Below are positions 1 through 8,569 of a DNA stretch of 64,000 nt, in pieces. The stretch comes from Pseudomonas fluorescens (GTDB lineage Bacteria > Pseudomonadota > Gammaproteobacteria > Pseudomonadales > Pseudomonadaceae): the NCBI RefSeq assembly GCF_902497995.1, contig NZ_CABVII010000013.1, positions 112,084 to 176,083 on the forward strand. The letters run 5' to 3'. The notes under the pieces are model-generated. The model worked only from the letters and a program-made list of their open reading frames with translations. It searched no databases and was not told the origin of the DNA. Position 1 is the first letter of the stretch. Each line of letters begins with the position of its first letter. A program made the translations under genes and the position numbers.

Positions 1-653
1 GCGAACAAATGGCTCAACGCGTCGCCCGCGAAATGCAGGACGGCTTTTACGTGAACCTCGGCATCGGCATTCCGACCCTGGTCGCCAACTACATCCCCGA
101 AGGCATGGAAGTGATGCTGCAGTCGGAAAACGGCCTGCTCGGCATGGGTCCCTTCCCGACTGAAGACACCATCGATGCCGACATGATCAACGCCGGCAAA
201 CAGACCGTGACCGCCCGTACCGGCGCCTCGATCTTTTCCTCGGCCGAGTCCTTCGCGATGATTCGCGGTGGTCATGTCGACCTGACCGTGCTGGGTGCCT
301 TTGAGGTAGACGTGCAAGGCAACATTGCCTCGTGGATGATCCCCGGCAAGCTGGTCAAAGGCATGGGCGGCGCCATGGACCTGGTGGCCGGCGCAGACAA
401 CATCATCGTCATCATGACCCACGCGTCCAAGGACGGTGAGTCCAAACTCCTGTCCAAATGCAGCCTGCCGCTGACCGGCGCCGGCTGCATCAAGCGTGTA
501 CTGACCGACCTGGCTTATCTTGAAATCGAAAACGGCGCATTCATTCTCAAGGAACGTGCACCGGGCGTCAGCGTCGAGGAAATCATCGCCAAGACTGCCG
601 GTGAACTGATCGTGCCTGATCACGTACCGGAAATGCAGTTCGCCGCCCAGTGA
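1..653 (+). CDS. 3-oxoacid CoA-transferase subunit B (5' partial)
   Basis: Beta subunit of a succinyl-CoA:3-ketoacid / acetoacetate CoA-transferase, which moves CoA onto acetoacetate in ketone-body or butyrate use. The sequence opens in frame (E-Q-M-A-Q-R) before the first visible ATG at position 9, so the true start lies just left of the window. The glycine-rich NLGIGIPTLVANY segment and the SENGLLGMGP motif, whose Glu is the catalytic residue of this family, are both present. The stop is TGA at 651. The A subunit should lie immediately upstream, outside the window. A thiolase remnant begins 12 bases downstream, as expected for an atoDAB-type operon. The alternative name ScoB/AtoA cannot be decided from this fragment. 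Confidence 0.93.
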   Translation, partial: EQMAQRVAREMQDGFYVNLGIGIPTLVANYIPEGMEVMLQSENGLLGMGPFPTEDTIDADMINAGKQTVTARTGASIFSSAESFAMIRGGHVDLTVLGAFEVDVQGNIASWMIPGKLVKGMGGAMDLVAGADNIIVIMTHASKDGESKLLSKCSLPLTGAGCIKRVLTDLAYLEIENGAFILKERAPGVSVEEIIAKTAGELIVPDHVPEMQFAAQ

Positions 654-664
654 GGAATCTTTCC

Positions 665-805
665 ATGCAAAAAGTCGTCATTGTCGCCGCCAGGCGCTGG
701 TGACCTTGCTGCATGAAATGATCAAGCGTAACGCCAGGAAAGGCCTCGCCACCCCGTGCATCGGTGGTGGCCAGGGCGTGGCACTGGCGAGCGAGCGTAA
801 AGCGT
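665..805 (+). pseudogene. Acetyl-CoA acetyltransferase (thiolase) reduced to its two ends
   Basis: The first nine codons read MQKVVIVAA, the usual thiolase N-terminus. The frame then breaks at about 691. In the next frame, positions 691-805 read QALVTLLHEMIKR and CIGGGQGVALASER, the C-terminal signature of acetyl-CoA acetyltransferases, which carries the catalytic Cys. About 340 central codons are therefore missing, and the junction is out of frame. The 3' end is also altered, because the C-terminal frame runs on to about 942 without the usual stop. The position directly after the CoA-transferase B subunit matches the usual atoB slot. This is a deletion remnant and cannot make an enzyme. Confidence 0.85.
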
Positions 806-999
806 TCAACAGACTGCGCGGGGGCCCACGAAGAACCGCTGCAGTCTGGCAACATCCCGGTGCGACTCACGTCGCACCGGGTCATACCCATTACCGAAAC
901 TGTAAACCCGTACGCTTGTATACAATGCACCCCCATATATAGAGCAATCCTTCCTCCGCAATGCTAACGTTGCCTCTCCCTCAGATCGGAGATGTGTGC

Positions 1000-1794
1000 G
1001 TGTTGATCCTCAAACTGCTGGTGATTCCGGGATTTCTGCTGCTGATTTCACTGGCTGGCAAACGTTGGGGGCCTAGCGTCGCCGGCTGGCTGTCGGGGTT
1101 GCCGGTGGTGGTCGGGCCGATTCTGTTTTTCCTCGCCATCGAGCAAGGCCAGGTGTTCGCCGCTCAATCGGCGACCGCAGCGTTGTCCGCGATGTTCGCC
1201 ATGATTGCCTTCTGCGTGACCTATGCCCAAGTCGCTCAACGGACGGGATGGCCGTGGGCGCTGGTCATTTCGCTGTTGGTCTGGGCCACTGCGGCCGTGG
1301 TGCTGTCATTGATCCCGCCGTCGTTGACGTTCTCGGTAATCGCCGCCGCGATCGCATTGCTGGCCGCGCCCTGGTTGTTCCCCAAGGTGCAGCCCGTCGT
1401 TGCAGGCCCGGCACCGAAGTCCGACAAATTGCTGCTGCGCATGATGGCCGGTGCCCTGCTGACCCTGGCCGTCACGCTGTTGGCCAGCACCGTCGGCGAA
1501 CGCTGGAGCGGCCTGCTCGCGGTGTTCCCGGTCCTGGGCAGCGTCATGGCGGTGTTCTCCCAGCAAACCCGCGGACCGGCATTCACTGCGGCCTTGCTCC
1601 GGGCCACCGCGACCGGGATGTATTCGTTTGCCGCGTTCTGCCTGGTCCTGGCCCTGACCTTACCCAGCATGGGCCTGAGCGGGTTCGGCCTCGGCGTCGC
1701 GGTGTCCGTGGCCATGCTCGGGGTCACCAGACGCCTGCTGGCAAAACCGGTGAAACCAGTGCCCGAGGTCGGGGGACCGGCAATCAGGCGCTAA
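1000..1794 (+). CDS. Integral membrane protein of unknown function with internal duplication
   Basis: A very hydrophobic protein of about 264 residues with roughly eight to ten membrane segments and no charged domain. I chose GTG at 1000 because GGAG at 988-991 sits 8 bases upstream. An ATG at 961 and a GTG at 994 are in-frame alternatives, but the ATG has no visible ribosome-binding site. The two halves look related: GWLSGLPVVVGPILFF near residue 33 resembles SGLLAVFPVLGSVMAVF near residue 170, suggesting an inverted-repeat transporter-like fold. No substrate can be assigned. It stands alone between a thiolase remnant and a frameshifted gene. Confidence 0.7.
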   Translation: MLILKLLVIPGFLLLISLAGKRWGPSVAGWLSGLPVVVGPILFFLAIEQGQVFAAQSATAALSAMFAMIAFCVTYAQVAQRTGWPWALVISLLVWATAAVVLSLIPPSLTFSVIAAAIALLAAPWLFPKVQPVVAGPAPKSDKLLLRMMAGALLTLAVTLLASTVGERWSGLLAVFPVLGSVMAVFSQQTRGPAFTAALLRATATGMYSFAAFCLVLALTLPSMGLSGFGLGVAVSVAMLGVTRRLLAKPVKPVPEVGGPAIRR

Positions 1795-1971
1795 GCTGTT
1801 CTACCTGCTGGCGGCCAAGAGGGTCGCTTGCCCGACGAGCTGAAGGAACAGACAGGACTGCTGTTGAACCAGTTGTCGTAATCCATTCCCGGCCATGCAC
1901 GGCACAGTGTGAGCGCACCGGACTCTGTGGGATGATCGCCCGCCAAAGCGCGACCATCCCTGGAGATTTGA

Positions 1972-2558
1972 ATGTCATTGTTGAGTAAAAAAGCCGTTGT
2001 CCTGATGCTGATGGCGGTCGCCAGTCTCGGCGCGTTGAACGCACAGGCCGCCAAGGCGACGGCCAGCGACAAGGCGCCGGCACAGAAGGTTTCGCTGCTG
2101 GGCGGCAAGTTCACGTTCACGTTGCCCAAGGGCTTTATTGCCACCCCATTGCCCGCCGGCGACGCGGCGACCGGTACCGCCGGGGCGACCGGCACCATGT
2201 ACACCAACCAAGCCACCAAAACCGTAGTGATCGCCGCTGAAAACACCATTCCCGGCGGCGTCACCGTCAAGGACAACGACGGCCAGTTCCTCGACTCCGC
2301 GGTGTCGAACTTTGCCACCGAACAAGCCGCCGCGCTGCCGGACTTCACCAAGCTCAGCGAAAAAAGCCTGACCCAGAAGGCACGGGCCTGGGGCTGCGCC
2401 AGATAGACAGCACCGCCACCCAGGGCGGCGGCAAAACCCTCGACACCACGCTGATGGCCGCGTCCAACAAGCGCATGGCGATCGTTCAGGTGATTTCCCG
2501 GCTCAGCGACAATGCCGGGCACGAGTCGCTGGTGAAACAGATCGTCACCGGCAAGTAA
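1972..2558 (+). pseudogene. Secreted protein of unknown function, frameshifted near 2380
   Basis: The frame from ATG 1972 encodes a signal peptide (hydrophobic core VVLMLMAVASLGAL, cleavage after AQA) and a periplasmic domain, but stops at 2406. Around 2375-2385 the coding sense moves by one base. In the new frame the protein continues QIDSTATQGGGKTLDTT and ends VKQIVTGK with TAA at 2556. Joined, the protein would have about 195 residues. It resembles small DcrB-like secreted proteins of Pseudomonas, but I do not recognise a defined function. Either a real one-base loss or a sequencing error explains it. The downstream frame keeps normal codon use, so the break must be recent. Confidence 0.72.
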
Positions 2559-2561
2559 TCA

Positions 2562-3278
2562 TCAGGGATTCAGACGCTGCAGCCAGGCGCTCAAATCCTG
2601 CATCTCGGTAGCGCTGATGCTGTGACCGATACCAGGGTAGGCATGGAATTCAGGCTTGAGTGACAGGCTCTGCAACAGGTTGTCAGCGTCAGTGCCATCG
2701 TTGTATGGAAGACGTTTGTCCGCCGTGCCATGCCCGATGAAAATCGCCAGCGACCGGCGTTTTTCATCCGGTTTGAGCTCGGCCTTGAGCACCGGCAGAA
2801 TCCGCCCGCTCAACGCCGCGATTCCCCCCACTGCCTCGGGCTGACGCAACGCCACCTCGTAGGACATGATCGCACCCTGGCTGAACCCCACCAGAAACAC
2901 CTTGTTCGGTCGGGTGTGATATTTCTTTGCCGCCTGTGCGACAAAATCCAGCAGCACCTGAGCGCTGGACTTCAGGTCATCGGTTTCGCCGTTATAGGCA
3001 CCGGTGCCTTTTTCGCGAAACCATTTGTAACTACCCTCCTCCATCACCCTCGGTGCCCGCACCGACAGGTAGTTGTATTGCGCGGGCAACTCATCCTTGA
3101 TGTCAAACAGGTCCTGCTCGTTACTGCCGTAACCGTGGAGGAAAATCACCAGGGGTTGATCACGGGATTCGGCGTGGGTCTGCGCCAGGTACTTGAGCGG
3201 CAGATCGGTTTGCAGCGGGGTTTGAGCGTGGACGGCGGTGGACGCCAGCAGCGTCAGCAGCGCGAAAAACTTCAACAT
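2562..3278 (-). CDS. Exported alpha/beta hydrolase (carboxylesterase / phospholipase family)
   Basis: A 238-residue hydrolase with a signal peptide (MLKFFALLTLLASTAVHA). The oxyanion-hole motif FLHGYGSNEQD is near residue 47. The nucleophile elbow GFSQGA is near residue 127. An Asp (TADKRLPYNDG) and a His (GIGHSIS) are in the right order for a Ser-Asp-His triad. The layout matches the Abhydrolase_2 carboxylesterase/acyl-protein thioesterase family, here in a periplasmic form. It ends 3 bases from the preceding frameshifted gene, on the opposite strand. The substrate is unknown. Confidence 0.85.
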   Translation of the reverse strand: MLKFFALLTLLASTAVHAQTPLQTDLPLKYLAQTHAESRDQPLVIFLHGYGSNEQDLFDIKDELPAQYNYLSVRAPRVMEEGSYKWFREKGTGAYNGETDDLKSSAQVLLDFVAQAAKKYHTRPNKVFLVGFSQGAIMSYEVALRQPEAVGGIAALSGRILPVLKAELKPDEKRRSLAIFIGHGTADKRLPYNDGTDADNLLQSLSLKPEFHAYPGIGHSISATEMQDLSAWLQRLNP

Positions 3279-3399
3279 AAACCTTCCTTCACATGTGCAG
3301 GATTCGGGTGAAGCCTAACATTGTGAAACGGGATGTCGATGATGGCCTGGGTATCGGCATCGCTGCTCGCGAAGGCGCCAGACCCGTCACCCCCGACCC

Positions 3400-4155
3400 T
3401 CAAGGCTTACGCAATAAATAGGTATCCATAATCCACCCATTGGCCAGCCGCGCCGCCTTGCGCACCCGCTCGATCTCATCCGCCACCTCCTCGAGCTTGC
3501 CGCTGATGAGCATTTCATCCGGCGTCCCCAGGTAGGCCCCCCAGTAAATCTGCGTCTCCTGATCCGCTACCTGATGGTAGGAATCTTCAGCATCGAGCAT
3601 CACCACCAGGCTGTCGGCATCGCTCACCTGCCCCGCCGCCAGGCGCCGGCCGGTGGTGATTTCAATCGAGCGGCCGATGCGATTCAACGGCACTTTGTGC
3701 CGAGCCGCCAGCGCCTGGACGCTGGTGATGCCGGGGATCACTTCGAACTCGAACACACAGCGCCCCGAGGCCAGAATCGCCTGCAGGATCCGAAGGGTGC
3801 TGTCGTACAACGACGGGTCGCCCCACACCAGAAAACCGGCGCACTGGTCGTCGGTCATTTCCTCATTGATCAAGCGTTCGAAGGTCATTTGCTTGGCCAG
3901 GTTCAGCGCTTCCACGCTGGTCTTGTAGTCCACATCACCCCGCTCGCGCTCCGGACTGTGGGCTTCGACGAAGCGATACTCGCGATCCGTGATGTAGCGT
4001 TCGCAGATCTCCCGGCGCAGGTCGATCAATTTGTCTTTGCTCTGGCCCTTGTCCATGAGGAAAAACACGTCGACCAGATTCAGCGCTTTCACCGCTTGCA
4101 TCGTGATGTAGTCGGGGTTGCCGGCACCGATGCCGATGACCAGAAGTTTTTTCAT
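3400..4155 (-). CDS. cobF: Precorrin-6A synthase (deacetylating)
   Basis: A SAM-dependent methylase of aerobic cobalamin synthesis: it methylates C-1 of precorrin-5 and releases acetate to give precorrin-6A. The N-terminus LLVIGIGAGNPDYITMQAVKAL is the tetrapyrrole-methylase GxGxGxP region. The central VWGDPSLYDSTLRI and FEVIPGITSVQALAARH motifs are typical of CobF, and the length of 251 residues fits. I start at the ATG at 4155, whose A is the last base of the upstream gene's TGA, which implies translational coupling. No other cob genes lie nearby, so this is a detached cobalamin gene pair. Confidence 0.93.
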   Translation of the reverse strand: MKKLLVIGIGAGNPDYITMQAVKALNLVDVFFLMDKGQSKDKLIDLRREICERYITDREYRFVEAHSPERERGDVDYKTSVEALNLAKQMTFERLINEEMTDDQCAGFLVWGDPSLYDSTLRILQAILASGRCVFEFEVIPGITSVQALAARHKVPLNRIGRSIEITTGRRLAAGQVSDADSLVVMLDAEDSYHQVADQETQIYWGAYLGTPDEMLISGKLEEVADEIERVRKAARLANGWIMDTYLLRKP

Positions 4156-4727
4156 CAATGTGTTTCCTCAAGGTCAGTGCCCATCAAACGCAAGCGCCAG
4201 CAACCATTGAACCGTAACTCGATGGCTGACAGCGGCTCGACATCGATCAGATTAAACGCCGCGGCTTGCAATGTTTGGGTCAGCGCGGCGCGAATGACAA
4301 ACGGATGGGTAATGGCAACGATGTGCCCCGGCGTCGCCTCCAGCGTCGTTAGCCAGGCCGCTACCCGTTCACCCAGTTGCACCAGCGACTCGCCGCCATG
4401 GGGCGCCGAACTCGGGTCATCGAGCCAGGCCTGGAGCATTTCGGGCTCGGATCGGTGCAACTCGTCGATCCGCACGCCTTTCCAGCGCCCGAAATCGCAA
4501 TCGCGCAGCGCCGGGACCACCTCCACATCGCTGCCGAACAACCCGGCGGTTTGCCGGGCCCGCAGTTCGGGGCCGCAGAGAAGCCGCGGCGTTCCCTTGA
4601 ACCGGGCGCGACGGGAACCCATCGCCGATTGCCCGGCCATCTCCAATGGCTCATCTGTAGGAAAACGCGCAAGTTTCTGTGCGACGGTTCGAGCGTGGCA
4701 CATCAGCGTCAAACGGGTCGACTGCAC
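4155..4727 (-). CDS. Histidine-phosphatase-like protein coupled to cobF
   Basis: A 190-residue protein of the phosphoglycerate-mutase-like histidine phosphatase family, possibly acting as a CobC-type alpha-ribazole phosphatase. The usual RHG signature is replaced by CHA (LMCHARTVAQK, His11), so the catalytic His is kept but the preceding Arg is lost. The second-half residues are present: PHGGES near residue 117 and the second catalytic His in VAITHPF near residue 147. It overlaps cobF by one base and is presumably cotranscribed. The motif change leaves catalysis uncertain; substrate binding or a regulatory role is possible. Confidence 0.75.
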   Translation of the reverse strand: MQSTRLTLMCHARTVAQKLARFPTDEPLEMAGQSAMGSRRARFKGTPRLLCGPELRARQTAGLFGSDVEVVPALRDCDFGRWKGVRIDELHRSEPEMLQAWLDDPSSAPHGGESLVQLGERVAAWLTTLEATPGHIVAITHPFVIRAALTQTLQAAAFNLIDVEPLSAIELRFNGCWRLRLMGTDLEETH

Positions 4728-5294
4728 AAAGGATCACTCTGTTTAAAGGAAGAAAACGGCTTCACACCGTCAATAACCGGGTAATTGTGCCGCAAGTCGC
4801 GCAATCGGGGGCGTCTCGTTTCAGCCGATTGTACAGATCCGCAGACTTGCGCCGACTTGAAAATCGGCTATCTCCGATACCTTTATAGGCGATGGCCTAC
4901 AAGATCAGTCGAGATCGCCGTAGCCCCCGTCATACGGGCATTTCGCCCCATTTCCGGGCCTGGAAACACCGTGAAAAATTAACTAGACAGGGAGCAGGCG
5001 ATAAATAAATACTGCTTTCTCGGATCAGCAATTGAAACCGACCACCCATCCAGCAGGAGCCCGGATGCCCTCTCGCAACGACAACAATGACCGTCTCGGA
5101 TCCCCCTGCACCCAGTGGCAAGCTCGACGGTTATTTCAACAAAAAACCGTGCTGCCCCACACAACTAACGGCTGATAAAAACAAGAGTGACGTCTGACAG
5201 TCATGCAGACGATCGCCTCTTCAATGCGTGGAAACCGACAGTGATAGTCAGGTCTGGTGCCGCCCACCGGACCCATTGATACAGGAGTGCATCC
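4728..5294 (+). other. Intergenic region with a small inverted repeat
   Basis: I see no convincing gene in these roughly 570 bases between the divergent phosphatase and arginine N-succinyltransferase genes. It contains the inverted repeat CGTCTG (5191-5196) / CAGACG (5206-5211), about 85 bases before the start at 5295, a possible operator. No cobalamin-riboswitch core is recognisable. Promoters for both flanking units must lie here. Confidence 0.4.
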
Positions 5295-6311
5295 ATGCTG
5301 GTCTTACGTCCAGTCGAGCTGACCGATCTGCCCCAGTTGCAGCGACTTGCTCGCGAAAGCCTGGTAGGCGTCACGTCCTTGCCGGACGACATCGGACACT
5401 TGCGCCGGAGGATTCTCGACTCTGGTGACTCATTCGAAAAAGACGTTCAGGGCAATGGCCCGGAGAATTACTTCTTCGTGCTGGAGGACTTGACGACCCG
5501 ACGTTTGACGGGCTGTTCGGAAATCCTCGCCACCGCAGGCTTCAGCGAACCGTTCTACAGCCTGCGCAACCGGCACTTCACCAGCGCCTCGCGGGAGCTG
5601 AACATCGAGCACGGCGTGCCAGCACTGTCGTTGTGTCACGACCTCAGTGGCCACACCTTGTTGCGAGGTTTTCATATCGATGCGGCCTGGGTGCGCACAT
5701 CGGCTGCCGAGTTGCTGTCACGGGCACGGCTGATGTTCATTGCCGCTCATTCGCGGCGCTTTGCCGAAACGGTGATTACCGAGATCGTCGGCTTTAGCGA
5801 CGTTGAAGGCGGGTCGCCATTCTGGGATGCGCTGGGCAAGCATTTCTTCGACTTGCCCTACGCCGAGGCCGAGCGACTCTGCGGCCTCAAGAGCCGGACT
5901 TTCCTCGCCGAACTGATGCCGCAATACCCGATCTATGTGCCGATGCTGCCCCAGGCCGCGCAGGATTGCATCGGCCGCATCCACCCCGATGGCCAGGAAG
6001 CCTTCGATATCCTCGAGCGCGAAGGATTCGAGACCAACAGCTACGTCGACCTGTTCGACGGCGGCCCGACGCTGTATGCGCGGACCTCGAACATTCGCTC
6101 GATTGCGCAGAGCCAGACCGGTACGACGCAATCGGGCTTGTCCATCGATGCCCGTGGCAGCTATCTGGTGAGTAACGATTCACTCAAGGACTATCGCGCA
6201 ATCGTCGCCGACCTGGACTATCGCCCGGGACAACCGGTGGCCTTGAATGCACGGATGTGCGCGGCGCTGAAGGTGACGCAAGGCAGCCCGATTCGGCTGA
6301 TCGCCCTGTGA
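5295..6311 (+). CDS. Arginine/ornithine N-succinyltransferase, alpha-subunit type
   Basis: Transfers succinyl from succinyl-CoA to arginine, the first step of the arginine succinyltransferase (AST) pathway. The protein has 338 residues with the family start VLRPVELTDLPQLQRLARES, FVLEDLTTRRLTG and the highly conserved GGSPFWDALGKHFFDL block near residue 177, then YPIYVPMLPQAAQDCIG. The start at 5295 follows AGGAG by 8 bases. In Pseudomonas the enzyme is a heteromer of two paralogous subunits (AruF/AruG), and the partner lies directly downstream. The remaining AST genes (aruC, aruD, aruB, aruE) are absent here, so this may be a second, specialised copy. Confidence 0.9.
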   Translation: MLVLRPVELTDLPQLQRLARESLVGVTSLPDDIGHLRRRILDSGDSFEKDVQGNGPENYFFVLEDLTTRRLTGCSEILATAGFSEPFYSLRNRHFTSASRELNIEHGVPALSLCHDLSGHTLLRGFHIDAAWVRTSAAELLSRARLMFIAAHSRRFAETVITEIVGFSDVEGGSPFWDALGKHFFDLPYAEAERLCGLKSRTFLAELMPQYPIYVPMLPQAAQDCIGRIHPDGQEAFDILEREGFETNSYVDLFDGGPTLYARTSNIRSIAQSQTGTTQSGLSIDARGSYLVSNDSLKDYRAIVADLDYRPGQPVALNARMCAALKVTQGSPIRLIAL

Positions 6312-6366
6312 GCAGCCCCCGTCCCCGACGACAGCATTCGAACTGGCATGAAGAAGGAACTGCATC

Positions 6367-7401
6367 ATGATCGTCCGTCCGGTCAGCGTCACCGACCTGC
6401 CCGCCTTGCTCGCGCTCGCACGGCAGGCCGGCCCCGGGTTCACCTCCCTGCCGACCAGTGAGGAACGCATGGCCCACCGGGTGCGCTGGGCCCAACGGAC
6501 CTTCGCCGAGCAGGTCGAGCGCGCCGATGCCAATTACCTGTTCGTGCTCGAAGACGACGATCAACAAGTGGTCGGGGTCAGCGCCCTGACGGGCGCCGTT
6601 GGCCTGCGTGAGCCCTGGTACAACTACCGGGTCGGGCTCACGGTCAGTTCATCGCCGGATCTGGGTATCCAGCGGCAGATCCCGACCTTGTTCCTGAACA
6701 ATGAAATGACCGGGCAATCGGAAATCTGCTCACCGTTTCTGCGACCCGACCAACGCCAGGACAGCAATGGTCGATTGCTGTCATTGGGGCGCCTGTTGTT
6801 CGTCGCCGAGTTTGCGCACCTGTTCGGCGACAAACTTATCGCCGAACTGCGTGGCAGCGCCGACGAACAAGGTAGTTCGCCGTTCTGGGACAGTCTGGGC
6901 CGGCACTTCTTCAAGATGGATTTCAGCCATGCCGATCACTTGTCCGGGCTGGGCAACAAATCATTCATCGCCGAATTGATGCCACGCCAGCCGCTCTACA
7001 CCTGCATGCTGACTGAACAGGCCCGGGCGGTGATCGGCAAAGCCCATCCAGACACCGAACCGGCGTTGAAAATCCTCACCGCCGAAGGCTTTGCCCATAA
7101 GGGCTATATCGACATTTTCGACGCCGGCCCGGTCATCGAAGCACCGATTTCGAAAATCCGCACCGTGCGCGACAGCCAGCCACTGGTGCTGGCCATCGGC
7201 ACGCCGGACGACGAAGCACCGGTATGGCTGATCCACAACCGCCGCCTGGAAAACTGCCGCATCACCAGCGCTCGAGCACGGCGGGTGGGCGACAGCCTGA
7301 TCGTCGACCGCCTTACCGCCAAACGCCTGCAACTGCAACCCGGCAACTCGGTGCGCGCCGTGCCGCTGCTCAATCAACAACCCCAGGCGGTGGCGGCGTG
7401 A
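6367..7401 (+). CDS. Arginine/ornithine N-succinyltransferase, beta-subunit type
   Basis: A 344-residue paralogue of the preceding gene, starting 55 bases after it with AAGGA before the ATG. Family blocks are clear: MIVRPVSVTDLPALLALARQ, SSPFWDSLGRHFFKMDF near residue 174, and ELMPRQPLYTCMLTEQARAVIG. The pair probably forms the heteromeric succinyltransferase. A C-terminal beta-rich region, VDRLTAKRLQLQPGNSVRAVP, matches family members. It is likely cotranscribed with the alpha gene and perhaps with the downstream decarboxylase-type gene. Confidence 0.9.
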   Translation: MIVRPVSVTDLPALLALARQAGPGFTSLPTSEERMAHRVRWAQRTFAEQVERADANYLFVLEDDDQQVVGVSALTGAVGLREPWYNYRVGLTVSSSPDLGIQRQIPTLFLNNEMTGQSEICSPFLRPDQRQDSNGRLLSLGRLLFVAEFAHLFGDKLIAELRGSADEQGSSPFWDSLGRHFFKMDFSHADHLSGLGNKSFIAELMPRQPLYTCMLTEQARAVIGKAHPDTEPALKILTAEGFAHKGYIDIFDAGPVIEAPISKIRTVRDSQPLVLAIGTPDDEAPVWLIHNRRLENCRITSARARRVGDSLIVDRLTAKRLQLQPGNSVRAVPLLNQQPQAVAA

Positions 7402-7521
7402 TCAGGCATGCGGGATTGCTTGCAAATTCGTCATCATTTCTCCCCCTCGCGCGTGATAGCCTTTTGTTTTTCGGCGTTGACACTTTTGCTCAAGCCCGTC
7501 CATTCCAATGGTGGAACTCAT

Positions 7522-8391
7522 ATGCCCAGGCTTTCTCATCAAGATTTGCGCCGTAACTTTCGCCAACTGTTCGCATCCAATGCCTGTTATCACACAGCGT
7601 CGGTCTTCGACCCGATGTCGGCACGCATTGCCGCCGACCTGGGTTTTGAAGTGGGGATCCTCGGTGGTTCGGTTGCGTCGTTGCAGGTGCTGGGCGCCCC
7701 CGACTTTGCCTTGATCACCCTCAGCGAGTTCGCCGAGCAGGCTAGCCGCATCGGCCGCGTGGCCCAGTTGCCGGTCATCGCCGACGCCGACCACGGCTAC
7801 GGCAACGCACTCAACGTGATGCGCACCATCGTCGAACTCGAGCGCGCCGGTGTGGCCGCCCTGACCATCGAAGACACCCTGCTGCCGGCGCAATTCGGCC
7901 GCAGATCCACCGACCTGATCACGGTCGCCGAGGGTGTCGGCAAGATTCGCGCGGCGCTGGAAGCCCGGGTCGACACGGAGATGGCGATCATCGCCCGCAC
8001 CAACGCAGGTATCCTGCCGATCCAGGAAATCATCAGCCGCACCCGGCATTACCAGCAGGCCGGCGCGGACGGGATTTGCATGGTAGGGGTACGGGATTTC
8101 GACCAACTGGAGCAGATCGCCGAGCACCTGAGCGTGCCGCTGATGCTGGTCACCTACGGCAACCCGCTGCTGCGCGACGACAAACGTTTGGCCGAACTGG
8201 GTGTGCGGGTCACCATCGACGGCCACGGGGCGTACTTTGCCGCGATCAAGGCCACTTACGACAGCCTGCGGGAACAACGGCAGATCTTTACCCAGGCCCC
8301 GGACCTGAGTGCGACCGAGCTGACGCATACCTATACGCAGCCTGAGGAATATATCCGTTGGGCGGAGGAGTTCATGAGCGTCAAGGAGTGA
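7522..8391 (+). CDS. Oxaloacetate decarboxylase-type enzyme (PEP mutase / isocitrate lyase superfamily)
   Basis: A 289-residue TIM-barrel enzyme close to the Pseudomonas PA4872-type oxaloacetate decarboxylase. Visible signatures are SVFDPMSARIAADLGFEVGILGGS at the N-terminus, the metal-binding DADHGYGNALNV near residue 88, TIEDTLLP, IIARTNAG, and the C-terminal DGHGAYF. The start at ATG 7522 follows GGTGGA by 7 bases; upstream in-frame codons lack a ribosome-binding site. In this family the enzyme decarboxylates oxaloacetate to pyruvate. It follows the succinyltransferase pair on the same strand, about 120 bases away. Confidence 0.88.
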   Translation: MPRLSHQDLRRNFRQLFASNACYHTASVFDPMSARIAADLGFEVGILGGSVASLQVLGAPDFALITLSEFAEQASRIGRVAQLPVIADADHGYGNALNVMRTIVELERAGVAALTIEDTLLPAQFGRRSTDLITVAEGVGKIRAALEARVDTEMAIIARTNAGILPIQEIISRTRHYQQAGADGICMVGVRDFDQLEQIAEHLSVPLMLVTYGNPLLRDDKRLAELGVRVTIDGHGAYFAAIKATYDSLREQRQIFTQAPDLSATELTHTYTQPEEYIRWAEEFMSVKE

Positions 8392-8420
8392 GGGGTCAGC
8401 CATTTATGGTGTGAACCGAA

Positions 8421-8529
8421 CTGGCGCCTTCGCGAGCAAGCCCGCTCCCACATTAGATCTCTGTCAGGCACAAAACTCATGTACACAGGAGATCAAATGT
8501 GGGAGCGGGCTTGCTCGCGAAGGCGCCAG
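8421..8529. repeat. Paired REP elements (REPIN), perfect 34-bp arms
   Basis: Positions 8421-8454 and 8496-8529 are exact reverse complements over 34 bases, each containing the GTGGGAGCGGGCTTGCTCGC Pseudomonas REP core. The 41-base centre carries no gene. It sits 30 bases after the decarboxylase-type gene, a usual REP position. The perfect identity of the arms suggests recent insertion or active maintenance. Confidence 0.95.
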
Positions 8530-8569
8530 TCGCAACACCAGTAAACCGCGGCCTTTACCCCCGCCTTGC

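Noticed and set aside
1800..1896. Short gene remnant after the membrane protein (frame ending LKEQTGLLLNQLS)
   Set aside because: About 28 codons look coding-like, but there is no start, family match or neighbouring context to support a call.
5100..5130. Cobalamin riboswitch core upstream of the cobF pair (CAGTGGC near 5113)
   Set aside because: Only a 7-base similarity. The surrounding conserved helices are not recognisable, and it lies almost 390 bases from the gene start.
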